Shown: positions 1-9,481, counted from the stretch's first letter. The stretch is DNA of 64,000 nt from Algibacter miyuki (GCF_042427745.1 NZ_JBHMFA010000010.1); one strand, 5' to 3'. The notes: generated by a model not told the origin, from the sequence alone. Numbers and translations: made by a program.

Positions 1-641
1 GCAATTCCTCATCAAACTTACCATTAAAAGGTGGTAAAGGTTACCAGTTTGAAGGTGGAATTAAAGAGCCTTACTTTATTAAAGTGCCTTGGTTAAACAT
101 AGAGAACAAAACGAATAACACACCTGTTTCTGGTGCCGATTTCTACCCTACTATTTTAGATTTAGTAGGTGCAGATTTAAAACCCGAATCGCATAACGAT
201 GGTGTTAGCTTACTACCGATTTTAAAAGGTGAAACCATACAAGAACGTAACCTGATCTGGCATTATCCGCATTACGGAAACCAAGGTGGAGAGCCTTCAT
301 CGGTGATTAGACAAGGCGATTGGAAACTTATTCATTACTACGAAGATGGCCGTAACGAACTTTATAATATCGCCAAAGATCAATCGGAATCTAACAACGT
401 AGCCGATGAAAATACGGCATTAGTAAAAACTTTAAAAACAGAACTTTTTGATTATTTAGCAAGTGTAAATGCTAATTTCCCTGAAAAAGATCCGCTTTAT
501 GATGCCGAAGCCGAAAAAGCGTATTTAGAAAAAATAGCAACCAAAAACATGCAAAACCTGGAGAAGCAACGTCTAAAGATGTTATCACCAGATTACGACC
601 CGAAAAACGATTGGTGGGGAAGTCAAGGAACTATTGATTAA
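1..641 (+). CDS. Sulfatase (S1 family), 3' portion only
   Basis: C-terminal part of a type I sulfatase, which hydrolyses sulfate esters, probably on algal or other sulfated glycans. The reading frame is open from base 3, so the gene begins upstream of the window; the GTG at 84 is internal. The segment KGGKGYQFEGGIKEPYF near the edge corresponds to the family's conserved lysine/glycine-rich stretch before the last third of the fold. DFYPTILDLVGADL and the later RQGDWKLIHYYEDGRNELYN are typical sulfatase C-terminal motifs. The catalytic Cys/Ser (CxPSR) lies outside the window, so activity and substrate class cannot be judged. The protein differs from the second sulfatase at 25137-26597. Confidence 0.9.
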   Translation, partial: NSSSNLPLKGGKGYQFEGGIKEPYFIKVPWLNIENKTNNTPVSGADFYPTILDLVGADLKPESHNDGVSLLPILKGETIQERNLIWHYPHYGNQGGEPSSVIRQGDWKLIHYYEDGRNELYNIAKDQSESNNVADENTALVKTLKTELFDYLASVNANFPEKDPLYDAEAEKAYLEKIATKNMQNLEKQRLKMLSPDYDPKNDWWGSQGTID

Positions 642-691
642 TAAGTTTTGGATTATTACATGTTGGTAAACATTATAACTACAAGCAGCTA

Positions 692-1492
692 ATGACAAAA
701 AAAAGAAAATTAAAATGGAGTTTACCGACCGAGGCCATAACAATTGGGTATATTTTACTTATTTGCTTGGGGTATGCTGAAAAATCTATTTTTTTTAACA
801 ATTTTAATATTGATATTGTATCATATCTTGATTTTGATGAGTATCTATTTATTTTTTTACCAATCACTTCAGTTTTAATACTTTCTATCATATTCGCTTC
901 AATATATATATCAGGCTTAATAGGCTCTATAATTGTCTTAATTAAACCTAAGGACCAAACTAGAAAGAAAAAAAATGTTGAAAATGTGTTAACGGAAGAC
1001 CTAACAATTAATAAAAAATCAAAAAAAATATATTTATTTCGTCGAATTTCCGCTATAACTATACTTTTAATTCTTTTTGGATCACCTCTTATAGTTTTAA
1101 TATTTCAACCTTATTTATTTAAGCCAAAATTTCTATGGTTAAAAAACTACCTTATTCTTTGGAGTATTCTATTAATTATCTTATTTATTTACAGAACAAT
1201 TAAAGTTCAAAATGATTCAGACAAAGCTAAGATATATCTTCTTTATGCTATAATAACTCCGTCAATACTAAGTTTTATATGGTATTATAAAACTACTAAG
1301 GCCAACATCATTTTAAATGGAGAATCCAAAACTCAAATATCATTTATAAAAGAAGGAAAAAACGTAAAGACTAACGATACATTAGTTTTTATAGGTCAAA
1401 CTAGGAATTATTTATTTCTTAGAAATTTAAAATCAAATGGAAATGTGGTTTATAGGAAAGATAAAATAGACGAAATAGAGATAATCAAATAA
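692..1492 (+). CDS. Hypothetical multi-pass membrane protein
   Basis: A 266-residue protein that I do not recognise. Hydrophobic stretches at about residues 15-35, 53-84, 115-135, 153-170 and 179-199 suggest five or six membrane segments. A lysine-rich cytoplasmic-looking loop lies around 86-113. The last 60 residues are soluble, with a predicted beta-rich tail (KTNDTLVFIGQTRNYLFL). It starts about 50 bases after the sulfatase stop on the same strand, but it is richer in A/T and in AAA/ATA codons than its neighbours, which may indicate separate acquisition. No catalytic motif is visible. Confidence 0.7.
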   Translation: MTKKRKLKWSLPTEAITIGYILLICLGYAEKSIFFNNFNIDIVSYLDFDEYLFIFLPITSVLILSIIFASIYISGLIGSIIVLIKPKDQTRKKKNVENVLTEDLTINKKSKKIYLFRRISAITILLILFGSPLIVLIFQPYLFKPKFLWLKNYLILWSILLIILFIYRTIKVQNDSDKAKIYLLYAIITPSILSFIWYYKTTKANIILNGESKTQISFIKEGKNVKTNDTLVFIGQTRNYLFLRNLKSNGNVVYRKDKIDEIEIIK

Positions 1493-1493
1493 A

Positions 1494-2009
1494 ATCCCTT
1501 TCCAATATTAATTTACTTGCCTATAAAAGGTTTCGCAAGCTTCCTATCTGTGATTTATTAAATTTATAGAGTAGACAAGCCCCTTATCCACTTTTTAAAT
1601 AAAATATCCCGCATTAAATATATCTGAAAAAAGTTAAAAAGGAAAAGAGTTAGAACGTGATGCTTTTATTTTATTTAATGGATTTAGCTACAACAGCAAC
1701 TTAAGAACATTTCAGAAATACTTTTAAATAAAAGGTTTTGCTACTCTGGTGGAGAAATTAATATAATGTCAGGGCGCGCTTTACCTTTACAAACTTGGCA
1801 AAGATTGTTTTCATTTTTGCCTAACGTATTTAAACGCGAATACATTATAAACAGGGACAAATGAAAAATTGAAAGAAGAATATTTGAAGAATGATTTACT
1901 CTAGCGAATTTCTGACTTGGAAGAACATGATTCTAAACATAAATGGAAAGCTTAAGTATTTGAAACAAAATTGTATACAATCCGTAAAAACTACTCTTAG
2001 CAAACACAT
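1494..2009. other. Intergenic stretch with decayed coding remnants
   Basis: About 500 bases without an intact gene. Short open pieces read like fragments of proteins. One at about 1620-1717 (plus strand) includes KELERDAFI. Another at about 1740-1863 includes GRALPLQTWQRLFSFLPNVF and ends at a TGA. Each is only 30-40 codons and lacks a credible start. I infer pseudogene debris or a deletion scar between the sulfatase/membrane-protein pair and the housekeeping block; the original families cannot be named. Confidence 0.35.
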
Positions 2010-2180
2010 GCGTTAGGGATTGATGCGGCATCCTTTTGTGTGCAAAAAACAACTAGATAATGGTTATACTCTAAACACTTTACACAAAAGCGAAAACTTC
2101 CATTTTTCAACTATTTGGCACACAAAAGATATAGCGGAAAGCCCGCCCCGTATCGATTGTTATCGAGACGGGGAACGCCC
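2010..2180 (-). repeat. Dispersed intergenic repeat, copy 1
   Basis: Read on the minus strand the element starts GGGCGTTCCCCG, contains CGGGCTTTCCGC and ends TCAATCCCTAACGC. The same start, middle and end motifs recur at 21493-21590 and 29089-29180, and degenerately at 7123-7266. This copy holds a GC-rich hairpin at about 2144-2174 (CCCCGTATCGAT / ATCGAGACGGGG) and sits directly behind the stop of the gene at 2186-2701. Confidence 0.65.
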
Positions 2181-2185
2181 AAATA

Positions 2186-2701
2186 CTATTCTTTAAACCA
2201 ACTGGAATATTTGATGTAATTTTCGGCAATGCGGTTAATTTCTCCAGAGATGAGTTCTTCACTAATATCTTTCACTTTTTTTGCGGGTACACCGGCGTAA
2301 ATGCTACCCGACTCGACACGTGTGTTTTTTGTAACCACAGCTCCTGCGGCAATAATACTGTTGCTTTCTATAACGCAATCGTCCATAATTATACTGCCCA
2401 TACCCACCAAAACATTGTCGTGAATGGTGCAGCCGTGCACAATGGCGTTGTGGCCAATGGAGACGTTATTACCAATGGTTGTGGGCGATTTTAGATAGGT
2501 GGCATGAATTACGGCACCGTCCTGTACATTTACTTTATCGCCCATTTTGATGTAGTGTACATCGCCGCGAATTACAGCACTAAACCAGATACTGCATTGT
2601 TTTCCTGCGGTAACATCGCCAACAATGACAGCGTTTTCGGCAATATAACAATCGTCTGGAAGTTGTGGTGTTTTTCCGTTTATGTTTTTAATTATTGGCA
2701 T
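2186..2701 (-). CDS. Gamma-carbonic-anhydrase-family hexapeptide-repeat protein
   Basis: A 171-residue left-handed beta-helix protein of the gamma carbonic anhydrase/YrdA/PaaY family. Hexapeptide-repeat patterns run through most of the chain (for example IGNNVSIGHNAIVHGC). Three histidines typical of the metal site are present, one in VIHAT and two in SIGHNAIVHG. The trimeric family binds Zn or Fe; many bacterial members are poorly characterised, so CO2 hydration is possible but unproven here. The length is full for the family. It lies 48 bases downstream of the LytTR regulator on the same strand, and whether the two are cotranscribed is uncertain. Confidence 0.88.
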   Translation of the reverse strand: MPIIKNINGKTPQLPDDCYIAENAVIVGDVTAGKQCSIWFSAVIRGDVHYIKMGDKVNVQDGAVIHATYLKSPTTIGNNVSIGHNAIVHGCTIHDNVLVGMGSIIMDDCVIESNSIIAAGAVVTKNTRVESGSIYAGVPAKKVKDISEELISGEINRIAENYIKYSSWFKE

Positions 2702-2749
2702 AATATTTATTTTTTAAGGTATCGCTTACGCGGAAATAATACGGTTTAT

Positions 2750-3484
2750 TTATTTGAAATAGGCTAATAATTGGGCTTTTTTGGAAGCAGAAACCATGAT
2801 TTGTTTTCCGTTACTAAGGAGCACACTTCCACCCTTGCCTTTTTGGTATTTTACAATTTCGTTGACGTTTACTAAATAGGATTTATGCACCCGGGAAAAA
2901 CCAGATTCTGTTAAAGCATCGTCGAAATATTTTAAGGTTTTACTAACGAGTTTTTTCTTGTTATTGTTTAAATATATTTCGGTGTAATTATCGTCGGCTT
3001 TGCAATATAGGATGTCGGCGGTGTTTAAAATTTCAAATCCGTCCAATTGCGGAATGGTAATTTTACCATTTACACTTGTTATTTTTGGCACTAAAATAGC
3101 GTTTTGCAGTTCGCTTTCTTTGGTTTTAATTTCGGTAACATAATCTACCGCTTTTATAAGTTCGTCTATAGAAATAGGTTTCATTAAATAATAGCTGGCG
3201 TGGGCATTTAGTGCATCGACGGCGTAATGGTTGTATGCCGTTACAAAAACAGTTTCGAATTGAATATCTCCAACTTTATCGAGTAAATCGAAGGCATTTC
3301 CATAAGGCATTTCGACATCTAGGAATACAAGATCTAAACTGTTGTTTCTAATTAAAACTAGGGCTTCGTCTACATTTTCCGCCTCGCCTAAAACCTGTAC
3401 AATAGGACAGTATTTTTGCAGATAGTTTTTTAGAATATCTCGACTTGTTTTTTCGTCTTCAACAATAATCGCGTTTAGTTTCAT
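2750..3484 (-). CDS. LytTR-family response regulator
   Basis: A 244-residue two-component response regulator of the LytR/AlgR type. The receiver domain spans about residues 1-120, with acidic pocket ED at 10-11, phospho-acceptor Asp56 in VFLDVEMP and the conserved Lys in YYLMKPIS. The C-terminal LytTR DNA-binding domain (about 145-244) contains YCKADDNYTEIYL and the FSRVHKSYLVNV signature. The histidine kinase encoded just upstream on the same strand (16-base gap) is its evident partner. Targets cannot be read from the sequence. In Bacteroidota such pairs often respond to envelope or nutrient cues, which is family knowledge rather than evidence here. Confidence 0.94.
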   Translation of the reverse strand: MKLNAIIVEDEKTSRDILKNYLQKYCPIVQVLGEAENVDEALVLIRNNSLDLVFLDVEMPYGNAFDLLDKVGDIQFETVFVTAYNHYAVDALNAHASYYLMKPISIDELIKAVDYVTEIKTKESELQNAILVPKITSVNGKITIPQLDGFEILNTADILYCKADDNYTEIYLNNNKKKLVSKTLKYFDDALTESGFSRVHKSYLVNVNEIVKYQKGKGGSVLLSNGKQIMVSASKKAQLLAYFK

Positions 3485-3500
3485 GGGCGTTTTTGTTACT

Positions 3501-5693
3501 CTAATTTTTAAGCATGTTAATTTTTTTCAACGTCACGATAACCTGAGTTCCCGTGTCTCCATCCTTTTTAAAATCAGAAATGGCCACATCCACTTTATCT
3601 TTATACATGGTATTTAAAATACTAACGCGTTTTTTAATATTCCCCATGCCTTTAGAGTTTTGTTTTTGTTGATGTTCGGTTTTTAAAGCTATCGATTTTT
3701 CGCGACCAATACCATCGTCGGTAATACTTATTGAAATTTCGTTTGCTTTAGTTTGGGTGATGCCTATTTCTAATTGTCCTTTTGTTTTTTTGTACCGCAA
3801 ACCATGCCATACCGCATTTTCTATGTATGGTTGCAGCAACATCGGCGGAATAAGAAAATCGTTTATCTTGATATTCTCATCAACTTTAATGTTGTAATCA
3901 AACTTATCTTTAAATCGGAAATGTTCGAGTTTCGTGTATAATTCTAAAAGTTTTATTTCTTTTTCTAACGGAATAAAATCTTGCTCGCTGTTTTCTAAAA
4001 CAGCTCGCATAAGTAATGAGAAATCGGTTAAATATTTATTTGCCGTGCGCTCATCATTAGAAGCTATAAAGCTATTTACCGAATTTAAGGCGTTAAAAAT
4101 AAAATGCGGATTCATTTGGCTTCGTAAACTTTTTAAGGCCAATAAATTATTGGCTAAGCGTTGTTGTTTAATGTATTTGTACATTAAAAATGCCGTGAGT
4201 AATAGTAACAAAACCCCGCCAATTAAAGAATAAATAATAAGCGTTTGGCGTTTGCTTTGCTCGTTGGTTAATTGGTATTTACTTTCGGAAAGTTCGCGGT
4301 CGCTTTCTAAACTTGTAATGCGGTTTTGTTTAGTTGTTAATTCTCGGCTAAAACGGGCAGCTTGCGAAATTTCTTTTTCTTTTTCAGCATAAACCTGATC
4401 AACTAAATCGACATAATCCTGAAAAGCTTGTAATGATTTTTTATAGTCTTCAGCATTCTCATAAACTTCAGATAATTTTCGAGTAGCTTCCTTCTTGACG
4501 ATTAAATCTCTTTTGCTTTCAGCTTCAACAATACTTTTTTCTAAATAAGTAATGGCATTTCCCACATCGCCTTGCGAGGCATAAGCTTTTCCTATTTTAT
4601 AGTTTTGATTTTGTGGCGTTAACGGACTTTCATTATCGAAAACGGAATCTGTTTCAATTTCACTTATGGTGCTTAAAGCTTCTTTTCTCAGCTGAATTTC
4701 TTCGGAATAATCACTGATTTCATTCTGAAAATCGGCCACTCTTAATTTTTCGGAAACTGCACGTTTTTTATTTTCCGTATTGGCCAATTGTAACGATTTA
4801 CTGAAAAACCCTTTGGCTTGTTCCGCATCACCTTTTACACCATAAACCTGAGCTATTTTAGAGTTTAAATCGGTTATTTTAGGCGTAATTAAATGCTTTT
4901 GCGCTACCGCTAAACCTTCTTTGTAGGCCGCGATGGAAGCGTCGAAATTCTTGGTTAACAAATACACATCGCCCAACCCTTCGTGTAAAGACACCAATTG
5001 CCAATTACTAAGATTTGATTTGTTTAAAGCGAGATACATTTGTAAACTTTCCTGATAGTTTTTATTGAGTTTATAAGCTTGGGCTAGCTTTAAAGATGTA
5101 TCGTTAGTTTCGGTATTTTGAATGCTCGTTCTATAATTTGAAACGGCTAAATCGTACTGCTTTAATTGCATATAGACATCGCCTAAAACGTCATAAACCA
5201 AAGATTTTTCTTTAGAAGAGGAACTTTCGGATAACGCCTCAGTTATAAATCTAATACTTTTTTGTGCGTCTTTTTTGAGATATGCTTCCGCAGAATCAAT
5301 TAGAGATTTAAAGGTTTCTGGATTACTTCTTAAGCGTTTACTCGACCGAAACAAAACCTTATCGTCTTGATTTTTTTCAACACGCACTTCAATGCGCTCA
5401 TTGCTTTTTATGGTATAATAAACGGTTTCAAAATCTTTAGACCTTATAGTAAGCTCGTCGCCAAGTTGGACTTCTATTTTAAAATCACCCGACATATCGG
5501 TTGTAGTATACCCGCCGCCATTGACTTCAATATTAACACCAGGTATAGCATTACGTGTATCGCTTTCTACCACACTCCCACGCACTGTAAATCGTGTATT
5601 CTGGTTATTAAATACATTATTATTTTGCGCCAACACCAAGGTGCTGAACACTATAAAATTTAAAATAACAATATGTTTTAAGAATGCGCTCAT
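3501..5693 (-). CDS. TPR-containing LytS-type sensor histidine kinase
   Basis: A sensor kinase of about 730 residues. A signal peptide (MSAFLKHIVILNFIVFS...) is followed by a carboxypeptidase-regulatory-like beta-sandwich (RFTVRGSVVESDTRNAIPGV). Periplasmic TPR repeats come next, then a coiled coil, one membrane segment (SLIGGVLLLLLTAFLMYKYI) and a His_kinase domain with QMNPHFIFNALNSVNSF, whose phospho-acceptor His codon is at 4104-4106. The HATPase end has ENAVWHGLRYK and ITDDGIGREKS. I start at ATG 5693 because it gives a clean signal peptide; an in-frame ATG at 5723 would add ten residues. It pairs with the LytTR regulator downstream. The N-terminal domain resembles those of TonB-dependent receptors, so sensing at the envelope is inferred. 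Confidence 0.92.
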   Translation of the reverse strand: MSAFLKHIVILNFIVFSTLVLAQNNNVFNNQNTRFTVRGSVVESDTRNAIPGVNIEVNGGGYTTTDMSGDFKIEVQLGDELTIRSKDFETVYYTIKSNERIEVRVEKNQDDKVLFRSSKRLRSNPETFKSLIDSAEAYLKKDAQKSIRFITEALSESSSSKEKSLVYDVLGDVYMQLKQYDLAVSNYRTSIQNTETNDTSLKLAQAYKLNKNYQESLQMYLALNKSNLSNWQLVSLHEGLGDVYLLTKNFDASIAAYKEGLAVAQKHLITPKITDLNSKIAQVYGVKGDAEQAKGFFSKSLQLANTENKKRAVSEKLRVADFQNEISDYSEEIQLRKEALSTISEIETDSVFDNESPLTPQNQNYKIGKAYASQGDVGNAITYLEKSIVEAESKRDLIVKKEATRKLSEVYENAEDYKKSLQAFQDYVDLVDQVYAEKEKEISQAARFSRELTTKQNRITSLESDRELSESKYQLTNEQSKRQTLIIYSLIGGVLLLLLTAFLMYKYIKQQRLANNLLALKSLRSQMNPHFIFNALNSVNSFIASNDERTANKYLTDFSLLMRAVLENSEQDFIPLEKEIKLLELYTKLEHFRFKDKFDYNIKVDENIKINDFLIPPMLLQPYIENAVWHGLRYKKTKGQLEIGITQTKANEISISITDDGIGREKSIALKTEHQQKQNSKGMGNIKKRVSILNTMYKDKVDVAISDFKKDGDTGTQVIVTLKKINMLKN

Positions 5694-5914
5694 TTTATTT
5701 TTTCCAATGCTAAACTTACGCACTTTACTTGGTATAATAAAATGATGATTTTACAAAAAACACTTTATTATCAACTAAAACATCGGCTTTATACATTTTA
5801 AATTGTCCTTTACGCATTGAAACAGCCACTTTACTCATTGGTGATTTTATTAGAGATTGTTTGGTTTTAGATTTACAGTAGAAAAATTCATCATAATTAA
5901 AAAACGAAAACACT

Positions 5915-7084
5915 ATGAAAACATCATTTAAATTCTTCACCCTTTGTGCTACTTTAATAGGACTAACGGCCTGCAACGCCAAAACGAAAAAACAACCAAC
6001 GCTTTACGCCGAAAATCAAGTTATGGAAAAAGTGACACATACCGAACCAAACAAACAGTATATAAAAGTAGCCCTTTTATTAGATACGAGTAATAGCATG
6101 GACGGTTTGATAGATCAAGCAAAAGCACAACTTTGGGATATTGTAAACGAGCTGTCGTACGCCAAATGCGGGAACGGCAAACCGAATTTACAAATTGCCC
6201 TATATGAATATGGAAATGACAAACTAAATGCCAGAGAAGGTTATATTAAACAGGTTTTAGCTTTTAGTGATGATTTGGATGATATTTCTAAAGAGTTATT
6301 TTCTCTAACTACAAATGGTGGCCAAGAATATTGTGGACAGGTAATACAAACCTCGTTAAACCAACTGGATTGGGAAAAAAATAAAGACGATTTAAAACTC
6401 ATTTTTATCGCCGGAAACGAACCTTTTAATCAAGGACACGTGAAATATACAGATGCATCGGCCAATGCGAAAGAAAAAGATGTGACTATAAATACCATTT
6501 TTTGTGGCGATTATGAGCAAGGTATTTCTACGAAATGGAAAACTGGAGCGCAGTTAACAAGCGGAGATTATATGGCGATAAACCAAAATAACAAAACCGT
6601 ACATATTGCTTCGCCTTATGATGATGAAATTTTAATTCTGAACAAAAAACTAAACAAAACCTACGTAGTTTATGGTAATCAAGGCAAACGTAAAATGGCC
6701 ATGCAAGCCGAACAAGATAAAAATGCTGCCGGATATAGCACTGCTAATGCTGTTAGCAGAACGGTAAGTAAAAGTTCGCATTTGTATAAAAATAAATCTT
6801 GGGATTTGGTGGATGCCGAGGAACAGGACGAAGTGGTTATTTCTGAATTGAAAGAAGCGTCTTTACCAGAAGAGTTAAAAGGAAAAACAGCTACAGAAAT
6901 TAAAACGTATATTGAAGACAAACGCATTGAGCGTAAGGATATTCAGGATCAAATTCAGGAATTAAACACGAAGCGCAAAGTATTTATTTCGAAAGCCAAA
7001 ACTACAACTGATAATGGTTTAGAAAACGCGATGACCAACGCTATTAAAGAACAAGCTAAAAAGAAGAATTATAGTTGGAAATAA
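5915..7084 (+). CDS. von Willebrand factor A domain lipoprotein
   Basis: A 389-residue secreted lipoprotein. The N-terminus is a type II signal peptide ending in the lipobox LTAC (Cys20). A vWA domain occupies about residues 48-240 with the MIDAS-type D57-x-S59-x-S61 (LLLDTSNSMDG), so divalent-metal-dependent ligand binding is plausible. The C-terminal third is charged and helical, with a probable coiled coil around EDKRIERKDIQDQIQELN. The gene stands alone, divergent from the histidine kinase, and ends before a bidirectional terminator. Its function beyond vWA-mediated binding is unknown. Confidence 0.88.
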   Translation: MKTSFKFFTLCATLIGLTACNAKTKKQPTLYAENQVMEKVTHTEPNKQYIKVALLLDTSNSMDGLIDQAKAQLWDIVNELSYAKCGNGKPNLQIALYEYGNDKLNAREGYIKQVLAFSDDLDDISKELFSLTTNGGQEYCGQVIQTSLNQLDWEKNKDDLKLIFIAGNEPFNQGHVKYTDASANAKEKDVTINTIFCGDYEQGISTKWKTGAQLTSGDYMAINQNNKTVHIASPYDDEILILNKKLNKTYVVYGNQGKRKMAMQAEQDKNAAGYSTANAVSRTVSKSSHLYKNKSWDLVDAEEQDEVVISELKEASLPEELKGKTATEIKTYIEDKRIERKDIQDQIQELNTKRKVFISKAKTTTDNGLENAMTNAIKEQAKKKNYSWK

Positions 7085-7122
7085 CAATAAGCATTGGGTT
7101 ACAAGCTAACGCTACGATTTTC

Positions 7123-7266
7123 GCGTGAGGATTGAATGGTATGTTTGAGCACCCGGACTTTTTAAGAAAGAGCGAGTAGTACAATATTTATATTTATGAG
7201 TTCTTTAATTTAAAATAGACAATAACGAATAAAGCCCGACGCCAACCTTAGGAATTGATACGCCCC
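7123..7266 (-). repeat. Dispersed intergenic repeat, degenerate copy 2
   Basis: On the plus strand it reads GCGTGAGGATTGAATGG at one end, then AAAGCCCGACGCC and TACGCCCC at the other. These are decayed versions of the GCGTTAGGGATTGA...AAGCCCG...ACGCCC layout of copy 1, in the same orientation. It lies between two convergent genes and just before a terminator. Confidence 0.45.
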
Positions 7267-7289
7267 AATAAGGCGTGGTATAAAAACAG

Positions 7290-7322
7290 AAAATCCTACC
7301 CCTGATATACGGGTAGGATTTT
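7290..7322. terminator. Bidirectional intrinsic terminator
   Basis: Twelve-base perfect stem AAAATCCTACCC / GGGTAGGATTTT with a nine-base loop and T-runs on both sides. It separates the convergent vWA and PorP/SprF genes. Confidence 0.9.
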
Positions 7323-7347
7323 TATATAAATTGTAATTTCTTTTAAT

Positions 7348-8352
7348 TTAGTTAACCGCCGGACAATTACAGTGGTAAGGCTCTTTTCTACAACCAAAGT
7401 TATACCCTAGCGTAAATTGATGGAAACCACCATTTGTAAACACCAATGAATTCGCTTGGTAGGTGTACGTGTAAGCAACCATGAAATTATTCATATTAAC
7501 ACCTACAATAGGTGTGATTTGTTGTAATTTTTGACTGGTAACTGTGTTTTCGTTGGTTAAATATTCGGCACCGTCACTGCTTCGTCTGTACGATACCCCA
7601 CCCCAAATTTTACCAAATTCCATTTGCTTGTACACCTTTGCGTTAATATCGATACCGCCCTCTTTTGTAGCATCACGATACTGAAGCATGATAGATGGCT
7701 CGTAACTCCAATCGCTACCATAACCACCAAAAACACCACCTACAGAAAGTAAGTATCGTCTTAAATTACTGGTGATATTAGGATCGTCGTTGATTCCTGC
7801 GTTTTTTAATAAATTCTTTACGGTACCGTGCGCATAAAAATCTAGAAACTGGTAAGAAAATCCAAAATCCATATTTAAATTGGTTTCACTTTGCACTATA
7901 CCGTCGATTATTGGATCTGGCCCATCGAAAAGAAACGAGGTTTCATCTAATCTATATTGAATAATCCCGGCACTTAAACCGAAAGAAAGCATATTTAAAT
8001 CTACTGGAGAACGTGAAAACATAATGTGGTGCGCGTAGGTTGCATAGGCCCCCGTTTGAGAATGATATCCGTTTTTATCTGTATACAAAATACCTCCAAC
8101 TGCAGATGATGTTTCGCCAATTCTACCATTAACACTTACGGTTAAAAGCTTAGGTGCATCATCTTGTCCAAACCATTGTTGGCGTGCCGTCATGCGAATT
8201 TTTGCGCAGTTTGCAGCACCAGCCATAGAAGGGTGTATTAAGTAGTAATTATCTGTTAGATAATCGGTGTAAATCGGTAAACCTTCCTGCGCGGTTGCCA
8301 TGTGAGTAAACAGCATTGCAGCAATTACCAAAAACATATTTTTACATCTCAT
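7348..8352 (-). CDS. PorP/SprF family type IX secretion-associated outer-membrane protein
   Basis: A 334-residue outer-membrane protein of the PorP/SprF family, linked to type IX secretion and gliding in Bacteroidota. A signal peptide ends at ATAQEG. The family opening is clear: PIYTDYLTDNYYLIHPSMAG, then RMTARQQWFGQDDAPK. Alternating hydrophobic strands and the FTLGYNFGC ending fit a beta-barrel. It is a lone gene, not next to a gliding-motility operon or a large adhesin, so its specific client protein cannot be inferred. Many Flavobacteriaceae carry numerous paralogues. Confidence 0.9.
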   Translation of the reverse strand: MRCKNMFLVIAAMLFTHMATAQEGLPIYTDYLTDNYYLIHPSMAGAANCAKIRMTARQQWFGQDDAPKLLTVSVNGRIGETSSAVGGILYTDKNGYHSQTGAYATYAHHIMFSRSPVDLNMLSFGLSAGIIQYRLDETSFLFDGPDPIIDGIVQSETNLNMDFGFSYQFLDFYAHGTVKNLLKNAGINDDPNITSNLRRYLLSVGGVFGGYGSDWSYEPSIMLQYRDATKEGGIDINAKVYKQMEFGKIWGGVSYRRSSDGAEYLTNENTVTSQKLQQITPIVGVNMNNFMVAYTYTYQANSLVFTNGGFHQFTLGYNFGCRKEPYHCNCPAVN

Positions 8353-8500
8353 AATTTGAACACCAGGTTGATTTACACTTATAAAACGCCTTTAGAATTA
8401 AAAAGTTACATCTAAAATGAATATTAAAACATCATTTTTATTCAACTTTATAAACAGGCAACAAAACTCAAATATATGGATATCTACAGTTTTCTTTTAG

Positions 8501-8508
8501 TATTTTTG
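8501..8508 (+). promoter_or_regulatory. Bacteroidota -7 box before the Nfu-type gene
   Basis: TATTTTTG matches the TAnnTTTG consensus 17 bases upstream of the ATG at 8525. No clear -33 TTG is seen at the usual distance. Confidence 0.5.
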
Positions 8509-8524
8509 TAAAAAAAAAGAGAAA

Positions 8525-9427
8525 ATGAGCAATTTCAAAGTTTCCGTGCAAGAAACATCTAACGATGCCATAGTAAAATTTGAATTAAATCAATTTATTA
8601 CGCAGCACCAAAGTTTCGAATTTAATAATATCGACGAGGCTAAAAACTCGCCTTTAGCACAGCAATTATTTTATTTGCCTTTTGTAAAAAAAGTATATAT
8701 CACAAGTAATTTTATTGCCGTAGAACGCTATAGTATTGTAGACTGGAGCGATGTGCAAGATGAAATGGCTGAGCAAATTGAATCGTACTTAAACGATAAT
8801 GGTGTGGTGGTTGAAGAAACTGCTTCCCCTAAAAAAGTACCTGTAACGGTTTATGCTGAAAGTACGCCGAACCCAACAGTAATGAAATTTGTTGCCAATA
8901 AAAAAATAGTCGCAGCCCTTTTCGAATTCACTTCGATAGACGAGGCTAAATTATCGCCTTTAGCGACGGAATTATTTCATTTTCCGTTTGTAAAAGCTGT
9001 TTTTATGGATGAGAATTACGTGTCTATTACCAAATATGACATGGCCGAATGGAATGATATTACTTTAGAACTTCGCGAATTCATCAGAAGCTATATTGAA
9101 AACGGAAAAGACATTGTAGTTCCTGGCGCTGTGGATACATTGAAAAAATCTACAGAACAACAAGATACTCATTTTGATACTTTGGATGATGTTTCTAAGG
9201 AAATTATAAATATTCTTGAAGAATACGTAAAACCTGCTGTAGCTAGTGATGGTGGAAATATTCAGTTTATTTCTTATGATAAAAAAAACAAAAACGTGAG
9301 CGTATTACTACAAGGAGCTTGTAGCGGTTGCCCATCGTCTACATATACTTTAAAAAGTGGTATTGAAAATATGTTGAAAGAAATGCTTCCTGGAAAAGTA
9401 GAAATGGTAGAAGCCATAAACGGATAG
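8525..9427 (+). CDS. Nfu-type iron-sulfur cluster carrier with two Nfu N-domains
   Basis: A 300-residue protein that probably carries or delivers Fe-S clusters. Two Nfu N-terminal domains lie in tandem: about 5-95, diverged, and about 108-195 with the canonical ESTPNPTVMKF. A C-terminal NifU-like domain (about 220-300) has the cluster-binding pair Cys266 and Cys269 in ACSGCPSS. The duplicated N-domain arrangement is familiar from Bacteroidota. The gene is monocistronic, with a -7 box upstream and a strong terminator downstream. No sulfur-mobilisation (SUF) genes lie in this window. Confidence 0.92.
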   Translation: MSNFKVSVQETSNDAIVKFELNQFITQHQSFEFNNIDEAKNSPLAQQLFYLPFVKKVYITSNFIAVERYSIVDWSDVQDEMAEQIESYLNDNGVVVEETASPKKVPVTVYAESTPNPTVMKFVANKKIVAALFEFTSIDEAKLSPLATELFHFPFVKAVFMDENYVSITKYDMAEWNDITLELREFIRSYIENGKDIVVPGAVDTLKKSTEQQDTHFDTLDDVSKEIINILEEYVKPAVASDGGNIQFISYDKKNKNVSVLLQGACSGCPSSTYTLKSGIENMLKEMLPGKVEMVEAING

Positions 9428-9449
9428 GTCTTTTAAAAATACAACATGG

Positions 9450-9481
9450 AAAAAGCGCTCTACAAGTTAGAGCGCTTTTTT
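9450..9481 (+). terminator. Intrinsic terminator after the Nfu-type gene
   Basis: Stem AAAAGCGCTCTA / TAGAGCGCTTTT with a short loop and trailing Ts, about 20 bases after the stop codon. Confidence 0.9.
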
